DNA of 63,844 nucleotides from Bacteroidales bacterium. Its GTDB lineage: Bacteria > Bacteroidota > Bacteroidia > Bacteroidales > Muribaculaceae. Below are positions 24,689 to 33,750 of the stretch, piece by piece (position 1 is the stretch's first letter; each line of letters opens with the position of its first letter). Location: the NCBI GenBank assembly GCA_910575615.1, contig CAJTEX010000016.1, positions 1 to 63,844 of the forward strand, written 5' to 3'. A program made the translations under genes and the position numbers. The notes under the pieces were generated by a model that was not told the DNA's origin, made no database searches, and worked only from the letters and a program-made list of their open reading frames with translations.

Positions 24689-25933
24689 TCAGTGGGGCTC
24701 CAGGCAGGAGTCGAGGGCGGCTGTCAGGGCCTCGCGGTCGAGATGCTGGCCGATGAAGACAAGTTTCACCATACGGTCGCCGTAGCGGTCGTCCCAGTCG
24801 CGGCGCAGACCCGGCTCCATGGCCATCAGGCGCTCCAGCTCCTCGGCGGGGGCGGTGGCATACCAGAGGCCGGCCTGTGTCAGCTGCTTCTGCACCCCGG
24901 CCTGCTCGAAGAGGAACGACATGTCGCGGTTGTGGCTGAAATACAGCACCCCCTTGGCGCGTATGACATTGCGGGGCCACGACGAGGCTATGAATCGGTC
25001 GAATTTGCTGAGGTCGAATCCCGGACGGCGGCAATACACCATCGTCTCTATGCCATACTCCGAGGCGTGGCCTCCATCGTGGTGGTGATGATGGTGGCAG
25101 TGGCCGCAGGTACAACCGTCGGGATGGTGGTGATGGTGATGATGATGGTGGTGGTCATCGTCATCATCATCATCATCCTCTTCATCATCATGATGATGCC
25201 CCTCGATCTCGCGGACCCATGTCGCGGAGGTTGCGACATCCTCGAAGTCAAACATTCCTGTGCCGAGGATTTCGTCGAAATCCACATCGGCGTAGTTGCA
25301 GTCGATGATTTTCGCCTTTGGCTGGATGGCGCGGATAATGGCGCGTATGCGCCCCGCCTCCTCGGGAGTGACCTCGGAAATCTTGTTGAGGAGTATCACA
25401 TTGCAGAACTCAATCTGCTGTATCACAAGATTTTCGATATCCTCCTCACCCTTGACGGCGCTCTTCAGCCCGTCGCCGCAGTCAAACTCGCTCTGCATCC
25501 TGAGCGCGTCGACCACGGTAACTATGCAGTCGAGGCGCGGCAATGCGCCCCCCTGGGCTGTGTCGGCCATTCCCGCCATCGCGCAGATGGTCTGGGCTAT
25601 GGGGGCTGGCTCGCAGATGCCGCTCGCCTCGATGACGATGTAGTCAAACCTGCCCGACCGGGCCAGCTGAGAGAGCTGGTCGATGAGGTCGGTCTGCAGG
25701 GTGCAGCAGATACATCCATTCTGCAGGGCAACGAGGTCTCCGTCATCCTCCTTCTTCCCTACCACGCCCCCTTTCTGGATAAGCGACGCGTCAATGTTGA
25801 TCTCGCCGATATCGTTGACAATCACCGCGAAACGTATTCCTTTCTCATTGCGCAGTATCCTGTTGAGCAGGGTGGTCTTGCCGCTGCCGAGATACCCCGT
25901 GAGCAGCAACACCGGTATTTCTTTCCTTTCCAT
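24689..25933 (-). CDS. COG0523/CobW-family GTPase, His-rich metallochaperone
   Basis: This is a G3E P-loop GTPase of the kind that delivers zinc, cobalt or nickel to client proteins. Walker A is TGYLGSGKTT (residues 12-21) and the family metal site GCICC is at 73-77. LNK-type base recognition is in ILLNKIS, and a CobW C-terminal domain ends the protein. Between the domains is a metal-binding loop with runs of Asp and about ten consecutive His, then CTCGHC and six more His. I start at MERKEIP (25933). It is monocistronic with its own promoter. The metal is not decided by sequence, though His-rich loops usually point to zinc or nickel/cobalt. Confidence 0.9.
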   Translation of the reverse strand: MERKEIPVLLLTGYLGSGKTTLLNRILRNEKGIRFAVIVNDIGEINIDASLIQKGGVVGKKEDDGDLVALQNGCICCTLQTDLIDQLSQLARSGRFDYIVIEASGICEPAPIAQTICAMAGMADTAQGGALPRLDCIVTVVDALRMQSEFDCGDGLKSAVKGEEDIENLVIQQIEFCNVILLNKISEVTPEEAGRIRAIIRAIQPKAKIIDCNYADVDFDEILGTGMFDFEDVATSATWVREIEGHHHDDEEDDDDDDDDHHHHHHHHHHPDGCTCGHCHHHHHHDGGHASEYGIETMVYCRRPGFDLSKFDRFIASSWPRNVIRAKGVLYFSHNRDMSFLFEQAGVQKQLTQAGLWYATAPAEELERLMAMEPGLRRDWDDRYGDRMVKLVFIGQHLDREALTAALDSCLEPH

Positions 25934-25962
25934 TATCATCTATGGTTTTGTTTCTGCAGACA

Positions 25963-25970
25963 AAGTTACC
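25963..25970 (-). promoter_or_regulatory. -7 box of the COG0523 gene
   Basis: TAACTTTG on the minus strand lies about 30 bp before the start codon. The -33 element is only partial (ATTG at the expected distance). No Zur-like palindrome was identified. Confidence 0.6.
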
Positions 25971-26134
25971 CTTTTAATACAATCCGCCAATTGTTAATTA
26001 CGGTTTGAGAATCCACCTATTAATATATTTTAACAATTGAGCAACCTGTATTACAACCTCCACGGACAGCGCATGAATGAAAGCCTCCCCGGCTTCCATC
26101 ACTGGCCCTGTTTTCTTATTCCGCGCAAAAAGCA

Positions 26135-26142
26135 TATCTTTG
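26135..26142 (+). promoter_or_regulatory. -7 box of purN
   Basis: TATCTTTG lies 20 bp after TTTT (26111-26114), a weak -33. The start codon follows 19 bp downstream. Confidence 0.65.
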
Positions 26143-26161
26143 CAAGATAAAGTTCCGCCGG

Positions 26162-26737
26162 ATGAAACGAATCGCCATTTTTGCCTCAGGCAACGGCTCA
26201 AACGCCGAAAACATCATAAGGTATCTCAGGGACTGCCCCGCTCGGGAAGCGACGGTGGCCGTGGTGGTGTGCAACAACCCCTCGGCGGGGGTGATAGGCC
26301 GCAGCCGGGCGCTGGGAGTCGCGGTGGAGGTGATGAGCCGCCAGGAAATCAACGACCCGACCATAATGGGGCCGGCCCTTGAACGCCACGGGGTAGACGC
26401 CATAGTCCTCGCCGGGTTCCTACTGATGCTGCCTGGATTCCTCACCTCCGCCTACCGCGACAGGATAATAAACATCCATCCCTCTCTGCTGCCAAAATAC
26501 GGAGGGAAAGGGATGTATGGCTGTCACGTCCATGAGGCCGTTGCCGCCGCCGGGGAGAGGGAGACCGGCATCACCATCCACCTGGTCAACGAGAGATATG
26601 ACGAAGGGCGCGTCATATTCCAGGCCTCCACACCGTTGGAGCCGGGCGACACCCCCGAGACAATCGAGGCGAAGGTACACCAGCTCGAACGCCGTCATTT
26701 CCCCGCCGTCATTTCACGGTGGCTCGCGGATTTTTGA
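26162..26737 (+). CDS. purN: Phosphoribosylglycinamide formyltransferase
   Basis: This enzyme transfers formyl from 10-formyltetrahydrofolate to GAR in purine synthesis. The family motifs are present: ASGNGSN at the N-terminus (phosphate binding), the catalytic Asn and His in INIHPSLLPKY, and the Asp-containing segment GITIHLVNERYDEGRVI. It is 191 aa, the usual length, transcribed alone from its own promoter. Confidence 0.95.
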   Translation: MKRIAIFASGNGSNAENIIRYLRDCPAREATVAVVVCNNPSAGVIGRSRALGVAVEVMSRQEINDPTIMGPALERHGVDAIVLAGFLLMLPGFLTSAYRDRIINIHPSLLPKYGGKGMYGCHVHEAVAAAGERETGITIHLVNERYDEGRVIFQASTPLEPGDTPETIEAKVHQLERRHFPAVISRWLADF

Positions 26738-26780
26738 AAAATATCGCCTCCACCGGAATGGAGAAACGGAGAAAAATCCG

Positions 26781-26788
26781 TAATTTTG
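26781..26788 (+). promoter_or_regulatory. -7 box of the DUF1846 gene
   Basis: TAATTTTG lies only 9 bp before the ATG at 26798, implying a very short or leaderless transcript. No -33 is evident, so it is a tentative call. Confidence 0.4.
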
Positions 26789-26797
26789 CAACCCGTT

Positions 26798-28264
26798 ATG
26801 AAGTATGGTTTTGACAACGAGAAATATCTCAGGATACAGTCCGAACACATAAAGGAACGTATCGCCCAGTTTGGCAACAAGCTCTACCTCGAGCTCGGGG
26901 GGAAACTGTTTGACGACCACCACGCGAGCCGCGTCCTGCCGGGATTCCAGCCCGACAGCAAGCTCAGGATGCTGCAACAGCTCAGCGACCACGCCGAGAT
27001 TGTGATTGTCATCAGCGCTGTCGACATAGAGAAAAACAAGGTGCGCAACGACCTTGGCATCACCTACGACATGGATGTGTTGCGCCTGCGTGACGAGTTC
27101 CAGAAGCGAGGTTTCCTGGTAGGCTCAGTGGTCATCACCCACTACAACGGCCAAAGCAGCGCCGTGGCCTTCCGCCAGCGTCTCGACCGCCTGGGCATCA
27201 AGACCTACTGCCACTACACCATCGAGGGTTATCCCAACAATGTAGCCCTCATCGACTCAGACGAGGGTTTCGGCAAGAACGACTACATCGAGACCTCCAG
27301 GCCGCTGGTGATCGTCACCGCCCCCGGACCCGGCAGCGGCAAGATGGCCGTATGCCTCAGCCAGCTCTACAACGAACACAAGCGCGGCGTAGAGGCCGGA
27401 TATGCCAAGTTCGAGACCTTCCCCGTATGGAGCCTGCCGCTCAAACATCCGGTCAACATCGCCTACGAGGCGGCCACCGCCGACCTCAACGATGTCAACA
27501 TGATCGACCCTTTCCACCTGGAGGCCTACGGCAAGACGGCCATCAACTACAACCGCGACATCGAGATTTTCCCTGTCCTCGACGCCCTCTTCGAGGGCAT
27601 CTACGGCCACAACCCCTACAAGTCGCCCACCGACATGGGGGTCAATATGGTCGGGTTCTGCATCAACGACGACGAGGTCTGCCGCGAAGCCTCCAAGGAT
27701 GAGATAATCCGCCGTTACTACACCGCCCTCAACCGCCTGGCCCAGGGGGGTGACAATGAGAGCGAGGTCAACAAGATTGCCTTGCTGTTCAAACAGGCCC
27801 ATATCGACACCACCTACCGCCGCACCACCGTCGCCGCCCGCGAAAGGGCAGAGAAGAGCGGCGTCCCCTCCTCCGCCATCGAGCTGGCCGACGGCACCAT
27901 CATCACGGCCGAGACCTCGGCGCTGCTGGGCCCGAGCGCGGCGCTGATTCTCAACGCCATCAAGCACCTGGCCGGGATAGACCACTCTGTGAAGCTGATT
28001 CCGCGCGACATGATCGAGCCGATACAGTTCACCAAGACCAACTACCTGAGAAGCGTCAACCCGCGCCTCCACACCGACGAGGTGCTGGTGGCCCTGTCTG
28101 TCCTCTCGACCCACGACGACAACTGCCGCCGCGCCCTCGAGAAGCTTCCCGAGCTTTACGGATGCCAGGTACACTCCACGGTGATGCTCGGCGAGGTAGA
28201 CCACAAGATTTTCAAGAAACTCGGCGTGGGCCTCACCTGCGATCCCGCCAAGAAAAAGAAATAA
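26798..28264 (+). CDS. DUF1846 (UPF0371) family protein
   Basis: This is a full-length DUF1846 protein of about 488 aa, beginning MKYGFDNEKYLRIQ. The glycine-rich APGPGSGKMAVCLSQL at about residue 175 is a phosphate-binding-like loop. The family is conserved in many bacteria and has a solved fold, but its reaction is not established to my knowledge. I chose the ATG because a TTG four codons upstream overlaps the promoter box. It is transcribed alone. Confidence 0.88.
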   Translation: MKYGFDNEKYLRIQSEHIKERIAQFGNKLYLELGGKLFDDHHASRVLPGFQPDSKLRMLQQLSDHAEIVIVISAVDIEKNKVRNDLGITYDMDVLRLRDEFQKRGFLVGSVVITHYNGQSSAVAFRQRLDRLGIKTYCHYTIEGYPNNVALIDSDEGFGKNDYIETSRPLVIVTAPGPGSGKMAVCLSQLYNEHKRGVEAGYAKFETFPVWSLPLKHPVNIAYEAATADLNDVNMIDPFHLEAYGKTAINYNRDIEIFPVLDALFEGIYGHNPYKSPTDMGVNMVGFCINDDEVCREASKDEIIRRYYTALNRLAQGGDNESEVNKIALLFKQAHIDTTYRRTTVAARERAEKSGVPSSAIELADGTIITAETSALLGPSAALILNAIKHLAGIDHSVKLIPRDMIEPIQFTKTNYLRSVNPRLHTDEVLVALSVLSTHDDNCRRALEKLPELYGCQVHSTVMLGEVDHKIFKKLGVGLTCDPAKKKK

Positions 28265-28681
28265 CCTACGTCACAACATATACAAGAGGATGTCTAACAA
28301 CGAAAGTTAGGCCTCCCTCTTCATATTCAAGGCGGTCGCTCCGCCGTGTCGACAGCCACGCCACACAGCGGCGGCGGATTCTGACACCAGGAGTTGCCAC
28401 AGATATTTTGCAACTTCCGGAAAATTGCCTAATTTTGCATCGTGCAGACCCTCTCAGTGAGGCCCTGCGCGCGACATAACACATCGTAGTAACACGAAAG
28501 TGTCATACTGATTCTCATGTGTCTGAAGTGTGGAAGCTCAGAGACCGAATGCGAGGAAAGGTGGACACTCTTGCGTCGTACATCATACGGCGCGGGGGTC
28601 ATCCTGTCTGTTCCGAGCATTGAAGGCTTCTTCCACCGCCTGGACACATTCGGAACAAACAAATGGCTCCTGCGCATTTTT
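28265..28681. other. Intergenic leader with a promoter
   Basis: The gap holds a short stem (CTAAC/GTTAG near 28292-28308) and a good promoter at 28407-28437. About 240 nt of probable leader follow before the next gene. The leader can be read in frame with the gene from an ATG at 28517, but that part lacks the conserved family start. Confidence 0.5.
28407..28437 (+). promoter_or_regulatory. Promoter of the putative regulator gene
   Basis: TTTG (28407-28410), a 19-bp spacer and TAATTTTG (28430-28437). It is one of the cleanest promoters in the window. Confidence 0.75.
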
Positions 28682-29260
28682 ATGGAAACCCGACAGTTAT
28701 CCTCCCACATACAGTCCCTCAAACAAGAGGTCGCCGGCAAGTATGGACTTCCGCTGGCCACTTCGGCCGACTTCAAACGGCTGTCGTCGGCCATGATGGA
28801 GGCCGGCGCCGGCTATCTGTCACAGTCGACGCTGAAACGGCTGTGGGGATATGTCAAAGACACACAGGCCAAGCATCTGACCACGCTCGACATCCTGGCG
28901 CGGTATGTCGGATGCGATGATTTCCACTCATTCTGCAAAGACCGTTACCCCGGCGACAGCCCCGAGAGCGGATTCGCCTCGGGCGACACCCTCGGAGTCG
29001 AGAGCCTTGTCAGGGGTGAGACAGTCGCGCTCTCCTGGGCTCCCAACCGGGATATGACCCTGAGATACCTCGGGGATATGGCATTCGAGATCGTGGAGTC
29101 GGCCAACACCCGCCTCGCCCCCGGCACACGGGTGAGATGCCTGCGGTTTGTCGCCGACGAGCCGCTGCTGCTCGACCTGGTCTCAGACCATCACGGCGAG
29201 TCGATGGTCTACATCGTCGGGAAGCACGGGGGTATCAGATGGAGTCGCCACGGCTGCTGA
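28682..29260 (+). CDS. Putative DNA-binding regulator, Bacteroidales type
   Basis: This 192-aa protein starts METRQLSSHIQSLKQEV and carries STLKRLWGYVKD and DILARYVGCDDFHSFC. I recognise these as an HTH-like N-terminal module common in Bacteroidales proteins of unknown role. The C-terminal 110 residues are beta-rich (TVALSWAPNRDMTLRYLGD), perhaps a sensor or stalk domain. It converges with a membrane Ser/Thr kinase gene and the two coding ends overlap by 26 bp, which suggests a linked pair. An upstream ATG at 28517 would add 55 residues with no family match. Confidence 0.65.
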   Translation: METRQLSSHIQSLKQEVAGKYGLPLATSADFKRLSSAMMEAGAGYLSQSTLKRLWGYVKDTQAKHLTTLDILARYVGCDDFHSFCKDRYPGDSPESGFASGDTLGVESLVRGETVALSWAPNRDMTLRYLGDMAFEIVESANTRLAPGTRVRCLRFVADEPLLLDLVSDHHGESMVYIVGKHGGIRWSRHGC

Positions 29261-30479
29261 AATCCTCCAGCATCCGCTCAATCCGGCCGCGATGGGATGA
29301 AAGGGCCGGGTCGAAAATCGTGGCCCATCCCGGAGCCTGGCGCGAGATGAAGTCCGTAGGGCATCGTTCCAGCAGGGGAGCGAACGCCGAGGCGATCCTG
29401 CGGTCCATCGCGAGGCATACGCGGCCTATGCGCGCCGACCTCGCATCGCGGGAGAGGGAGTCATCAGAGGCAATCGCGGCGACCGAGTCGCCCGACGCAC
29501 CCAGCTCCACAAGAAGCACCTTGACGATGGCGTCATGGTCGGCAATCAATCCGGCATATTCCCGGGAAACCACATCCGCCTGAATGGCGGCGGAGGGACA
29601 TGGCGCGATTCCACCCTGCGACACCTGCCCGGAATCTGCCGGCTCCGCTCCACGCCTGGCCTGGAAGCATGCCGCCACTGCGGCGGGGATTGCCATTCCT
29701 TCACCACCTCTTTCAGCACCGCGCGGAACCAGGAGGGCAACCACACCTGTCACCGCCACGGCCACACCAAGGGCCATAAGGGCGACGCGCCGCCTTGCCC
29801 GCGCGGCAATCCCAAGCAACACACCGGCGTCGGCGGGGCGGCGCGCGCAATCGGCGGTCATCGCCTTGCGGGCGGCCACGCGGAGAGACCAGCCGGGGCG
29901 CATCCAGGCCATCATCTTCCCCAGGCTCCACACATCCGCCCTGGGATCACAGCGGTAGCCGGCCTCAAACTGCTCGGGCGCGCCGTAGCGGCGGTTGCCG
30001 CCAACGCTCTTGAACATCGCCTCCCCCGCGCAGTCGGCCATTCCGAAGTCGATGATTTTCACCACCGGGCCATCGCCGTGGCCGCTGACCATCACATTCT
30101 CAGGCTTGAGGTCGAGATGGCATACCCCCTTTGAATGCATGTATGCCGCAGCCTGGAGCAACCTCACGGCCGCAGCCGAACGCTCGCGGCGCGTGGCACG
30201 GCCTGCAAACTCCCCCAGCGTCTCCCCCTCGACCAGCTCCATCAGTATCACAGGGCCGGTATGGACGGTATCCTCCATCGCCGCCACCCTCACGATGCCG
30301 GGATGATTGAGCCTGAGCATTATCTGGTATTCCTTGCGCAGCCTAAGGCGGCACTCCGCCAGGCCTCGGTGGCTCTCGTCGAGCCATTTGGCGAACCACA
30401 CCACACCGTGGCGCGTCACCCGCCCCACCACCGACCGGCCGTGACGGCCCGTCTCGGCATAGCGGTCCACGGCAGCCAT
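29235..30479 (-). CDS. Membrane Ser/Thr protein kinase (Hanks type)
   Basis: The kinase core is complete: the lysine strand VVWFAKWL, the catalytic loop HLDLKPENV, the metal-binding IDFGMAD and the APE-like YGAPEQF. A single transmembrane helix (VALMALGVAVAVTGVVALLV) follows, then an Ala-rich tail of about 140 residues that should lie in the periplasm. I start at MAAVDRYAETG (30479). Frames that extend to 30629 run across a TATATTTG -7 box at 30543-30550 and intergenic-type repeats, so they are unlikely to be coding. The partner is probably the regulator encoded convergently. Confidence 0.85.
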   Translation of the reverse strand: MAAVDRYAETGRHGRSVVGRVTRHGVVWFAKWLDESHRGLAECRLRLRKEYQIMLRLNHPGIVRVAAMEDTVHTGPVILMELVEGETLGEFAGRATRRERSAAAVRLLQAAAYMHSKGVCHLDLKPENVMVSGHGDGPVVKIIDFGMADCAGEAMFKSVGGNRRYGAPEQFEAGYRCDPRADVWSLGKMMAWMRPGWSLRVAARKAMTADCARRPADAGVLLGIAARARRRVALMALGVAVAVTGVVALLVPRGAERGGEGMAIPAAVAACFQARRGAEPADSGQVSQGGIAPCPSAAIQADVVSREYAGLIADHDAIVKVLLVELGASGDSVAAIASDDSLSRDARSARIGRVCLAMDRRIASAFAPLLERCPTDFISRQAPGWATIFDPALSSHRGRIERMLEDFSSRGDSI

Positions 30480-30900
30480 GACGGCCACATCATCCTGCCG
30501 ACACAGCTCCGACGAACTTTCTGAAACTGACGAATCCACACGCAAATATACGCATTTACACGGATTCACGCCCACTTTCGTCAAGTATTCTTGCCAAAAA
30601 TGAACCAAAAAAGAACCTGTCGCCACCATTCACCCTGGAATTCTATTTCATAATTTTGCAGACGGATACAAATCCATAATCATTATGCCCCTTGTGTCGC
30701 AGCGTGGAGGCCAGCAAAATCAATGCGAGGCATAATGATTTTTACTGGAAAACAAGGCCCCGGCGGCCATCAAGCCTTATCAAGCCATCGATACCACCAA
30801 AGAGCATAAGAAGAAACAGGCCGTCACTCAGGCCAGCCACCTCCCGCCCGAACCCCGTTCAGGCACGGAATGTGACAGCCATATCGCCGGCCGCCCACCG
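30480..30900. other. Gap between kinase and HTH genes
   Basis: It contains the kinase -7 box (30543-30550, minus strand) within a repeat-like sequence of the ATCCGTGTAAAT type. It also contains a plus-strand TAATTTTG near 30653 that could serve the HTH gene at 30901. After a stop codon near 30735, an open frame leads without a stop into that gene but has no good start codon, so I treat it as leader. Confidence 0.45.
30543..30550 (-). promoter_or_regulatory. -7 box of the Ser/Thr kinase gene
   Basis: TATATTTG followed by CGTG on the minus strand, about 60 bp before the ATG at 30479. No TTTG is seen at the -33 position. Confidence 0.5.
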
Positions 30901-31167
30901 ATGACCCATATCGGCAAAATGGTACGCGAGGTGTTTGACAGGCTCCCCAAAGGCTGCAACATCGGTTGGTTCGCGCGTCAGCTCAACTGCAACCGCAGCA
31001 ACATCTACGACATCTTCAACCGCCCCACCCTCGACACCGAGCTGCTGCGCCGCATCTCCATCATCCTCCATCACGACTTCTTCCGCGACCTCTCCGACCG
31101 CCTGACGCCCGACCTGCAGGTGACAGACCAAGACACCACGCCTGCCAAACCCCTACACAATGTCTAA
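30901..31167 (+). CDS. Small HTH DNA-binding protein
   Basis: This 88-aa protein has one helix-turn-helix (GWFARQLNCNRSNIYDIFNR), then ELLRRISIILHHDFFRDLSDRL, a pattern recurrent in Bacteroidales small regulators. It has no signal or membrane segment. It stands alone before the DUF6175 cluster and could regulate it, but no specific operator was found. Confidence 0.75.
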   Translation: MTHIGKMVREVFDRLPKGCNIGWFARQLNCNRSNIYDIFNRPTLDTELLRRISIILHHDFFRDLSDRLTPDLQVTDQDTTPAKPLHNV

Positions 31168-31232
31168 CAACACGCGACAATCCATACCATTATGTTAGAT
31201 ATGTCCTTTATTAAATTATACAATTTAATCTA

Positions 31233-31240
31233 TACCTTTG
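31233..31240 (+). promoter_or_regulatory. -7 box of the DUF6175 cluster
   Basis: TACCTTTG lies 44 bp before the first ATG. No TTTG is seen at -33. An inverted pair, TCTAACA near 31161 and TGTTAGA near 31193, lies upstream and could be the terminator of the HTH gene. Confidence 0.5.
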
Positions 31241-31284
31241 CAATAAAATAAACCAATACAGAATTCCATAATCTCTTGTAACCT

Positions 31285-32676
31285 ATGGCACGAAAATTTC
31301 TGATCATCCTGACCTTAATCGCATTTTTGACTCTGCCGTCAAATGCAAAACTCAAATTCAATATCTCGGATGAATATATGGTGACGACTTCCGGAACAGG
31401 AGTTGGCGGCACCAAGTTCGTCGTGGTCAAGGCTTATGGCAAAGATGTCAAAGAAGCTATGGCAAAAGCCAAGATGGACGCTGTGGCCGCGGCCATATTC
31501 CGTGGCCTTCCGGCAGGAGGAGGCGCGCAGGCCACACCGGCTTTATCTCCCGACGGCGAACGTCTTTACACCAAATACACCGATTATTTCAACCGCTTCT
31601 TCGATGAGAAATCCGGAGAATACATCCAGTTTGTGAACTTCACAAACAGCGACATCCCCAGCGGAGCAAACAACATACAGACAAGCAAAGGACGACAGGT
31701 GACGGTATTCGTGCAGATAATGCATGACAACCTGCGCAAACGCCTTGAAACTGACGGCATAATAGAATCAACCGCTGAAAAGACAGCCAAGATTGGACGC
31801 AAGCCTATTATTATGGTCATTCCCGAAGCTGCCTGGCTGAAACAGGTGGGATGTGTCGATGAATCAGGAAATGTGGATTTCCGCCGCGCGCTTGACTACA
31901 GCAACGACCTGCGCAACACAATCGGAATCATAGGCAGCCTCATGTCTGAAAAAGGCATGGACCTCACTCTGCTGGAGTCAAAGCTTGACGAGCTTGACGC
32001 GGAAGCCGCGCGCATGGCTGTGGCAACAGGCAAGGATGGAGCCGGACTCCAGACATCCGACCTTGACGAACTGTCAAAGGTGGCCAACGCCGACTTTATC
32101 ATCGAGGTTGGAATCTTCCCCCACGCATACGGGCCCCGCAAGCAATACGAGATACGCATCTCAGGCAAAGACACATCATCGCTGACACAGTTTGACAGCC
32201 AGACCATAAACAGCTCCCCCTCGTCGGCCCCGGTGTCGGAACTGATAAAAGAGGTATTGCTCCAATACATTGATCCATTCGTGGATAAACTCCATGCCAA
32301 ATTTGATGACATATCACGCAACGGACGCGAGGGTTATCTCACTCTGAAACTGACTGAAGGCTCTCCGCTTGATTTCGAGAGCGAGGTGACAATCGGAGGT
32401 GAGACCGGCGAACTTGCCGACGCCATCGACATGTGGCTCGACGAACATACTGTCAACGGACAATACACAAAGTCAACCGGCAACACCACCACTCTGAAGT
32501 ATGAACATGTACGCCTGCCTCTGACCGGCAAGGGGGCTTTCGGCAAGAAGGAGAAAGCCATCGATGCCGAGCAGTTCGGCAAGGATCTGGGCAAGTTCCT
32601 TAGCCAATTCGGGCTCTCTACCCGCGTGGAGAAAATCGCCCTCGGAAAAGCTTACCTCTATATCGACGCTCTCTGA
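31285..32676 (+). CDS. DUF6175 family exported protein
   Basis: This 463-aa protein has a signal peptide (ARKFLIILTLIAFLTLPSNA). The mature N-terminus (TKFVVVKAYGKDVKEAMAKAKMDAVAAAIF) resembles the first domain of FlgT/LPP20-type envelope proteins. The middle (IIMVIPEAAWLK, then NADFIIEVGI) resembles a CsgG-like anticodon-binding-type fold as found in envelope assembly factors. It matches what I know as DUF6175 in Bacteroidetes. It opens a four-gene run that ends in an outer-membrane barrel protein and a multi-pass membrane protein. The function is not known. Confidence 0.75.
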   Translation: MARKFLIILTLIAFLTLPSNAKLKFNISDEYMVTTSGTGVGGTKFVVVKAYGKDVKEAMAKAKMDAVAAAIFRGLPAGGGAQATPALSPDGERLYTKYTDYFNRFFDEKSGEYIQFVNFTNSDIPSGANNIQTSKGRQVTVFVQIMHDNLRKRLETDGIIESTAEKTAKIGRKPIIMVIPEAAWLKQVGCVDESGNVDFRRALDYSNDLRNTIGIIGSLMSEKGMDLTLLESKLDELDAEAARMAVATGKDGAGLQTSDLDELSKVANADFIIEVGIFPHAYGPRKQYEIRISGKDTSSLTQFDSQTINSSPSSAPVSELIKEVLLQYIDPFVDKLHAKFDDISRNGREGYLTLKLTEGSPLDFESEVTIGGETGELADAIDMWLDEHTVNGQYTKSTGNTTTLKYEHVRLPLTGKGAFGKKEKAIDAEQFGKDLGKFLSQFGLSTRVEKIALGKAYLYIDAL

Positions 32677-32700
32677 CACCAACCCCATAAACCCACCGGT

Positions 32701-33681
32701 ATGAAGAATATATTAAAAACCATGGTTGTCGGCTTACTGCTGGCAGCCCCGTCTACAACCCAAGCACAGGCTCCCGATGGAGGGGAAGCCCCCTTGAGCC
32801 TAAATGTCTACATCCCTGACAATGCCGGCCTACCCGAAAAGGCGGCCCGCAGCCTTGAAGCCAAGCTTTCCCACGCCATAGCCGCCAATGGGTTCGGCTC
32901 GCAGAGCGTCGACAACCGTTTCGTCATTGTGCCGCGCGCAGAGGTCAATTCTGTGACAGTCACCCCAACGGCACCACCCAAGACAGTGGTCGAAGGCACC
33001 CTGTATCTCTATGTCGGCGATGGGGTCACATCCACACTCTTCGCGTCGGAGTCATTTCCTGTCAAGGGTATAGGCAGCAATGAGTCGCAGGCATTCATGT
33101 CTGCTTTCACAAAAATAAATCCGCGCGACCGTCGCCTGCAGCAGATGCTCGAGGTTGGTCGCCAAAGGATAAAGGAGTATTACGAGCAGCAGTGGCCCTC
33201 AATGATCAAGGCTGCCGAGGCAGCTTACGGCGAGGGCAACTATGAGAATGCCCTGTCAATACTCTACTCCATTCCTCCTACCTGCTCGGGGTATGACCAG
33301 GCCATAGACCTGGCCACGAAATATGCCGCAGGCTATCGCGACAACACAAACGCCTCTCTTCTGACCCAGGCCAGGGCGGCCTGGAGCCAGGCACCCAACG
33401 AGCAAGGAGCGGCAGAGGCGATGAAGATCATCGCCCAGATTGATCCCGCGTCATCTTCCGCCGCCGGGGCCACCACCCTTTGCAATGAAATAAAGACACG
33501 CCTCAAGCAGGTGGACGACAGGGTATGGCAAGAAGCCGTGGCAGCCGAAAAAGCCGCCAGGGAGCTTGCTGCCAAGCGAGAGACGAATGCTTCCGCCGAA
33601 CGACGCGCGGCGATAAAGGCTGCCGGAGAAGTTGCCAAAGCCTATGCCTCTCGACCGGTTTACCGCATTGGCTGGTGGTGA
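32701..33681 (+). CDS. Exported helical-repeat protein
   Basis: This 326-aa protein has a signal peptide (KNILKTMVVGLLLAAPSTTQA). The N-terminal half (VYIPDNAGLPEKAARSLEAK, then RFVIVPRAEV) looks like the FlgP/FlgT-like fold of its upstream neighbour. The C-terminal half has TPR-like helices (AAEAAYGEGNYENALSILYSI) and an Ala/Lys/Glu-rich end. It probably works with the DUF6175 protein 24 bp upstream. Confidence 0.65.
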   Translation: MKNILKTMVVGLLLAAPSTTQAQAPDGGEAPLSLNVYIPDNAGLPEKAARSLEAKLSHAIAANGFGSQSVDNRFVIVPRAEVNSVTVTPTAPPKTVVEGTLYLYVGDGVTSTLFASESFPVKGIGSNESQAFMSAFTKINPRDRRLQQMLEVGRQRIKEYYEQQWPSMIKAAEAAYGEGNYENALSILYSIPPTCSGYDQAIDLATKYAAGYRDNTNASLLTQARAAWSQAPNEQGAAEAMKIIAQIDPASSSAAGATTLCNEIKTRLKQVDDRVWQEAVAAEKAARELAAKRETNASAERRAAIKAAGEVAKAYASRPVYRIGWW

Positions 33682-33750
33682 CAGAGGTCATTTTGCCTGT
33701 TTTGAAAATCCAATCTAATATTCCTATATATCACATTCTCTTACAAAATC

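Noticed and set aside
24465-25115. N-terminal extension of the RAYT frame by more than 200 codons
   Set aside because: It runs through the COG0523 gene and the REP-like purine tract, is Arg/Pro-rich and has no domain; the real start is 24464.
24692-26008. A 438-codon open frame on the plus strand opposite the COG0523 gene
   Set aside because: It mirrors a well-supported GTPase with Walker and CICC motifs; its own protein is low in family-like features and full of Val/His runs from the His-loop codons. Long antisense frames are common in GC-rich genes.
27257-28204. A 315-codon minus-strand open frame opposite the DUF1846 gene
   Set aside because: DUF1846 is full length on the plus strand; the opposite frame is Val/Gly-rich with no domain.
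30480-30629. N-terminal extension of the Ser/Thr kinase
   Set aside because: The stretch contains a -7 box and repeat-like intergenic sequence, and the kinase domain is complete from 30479.
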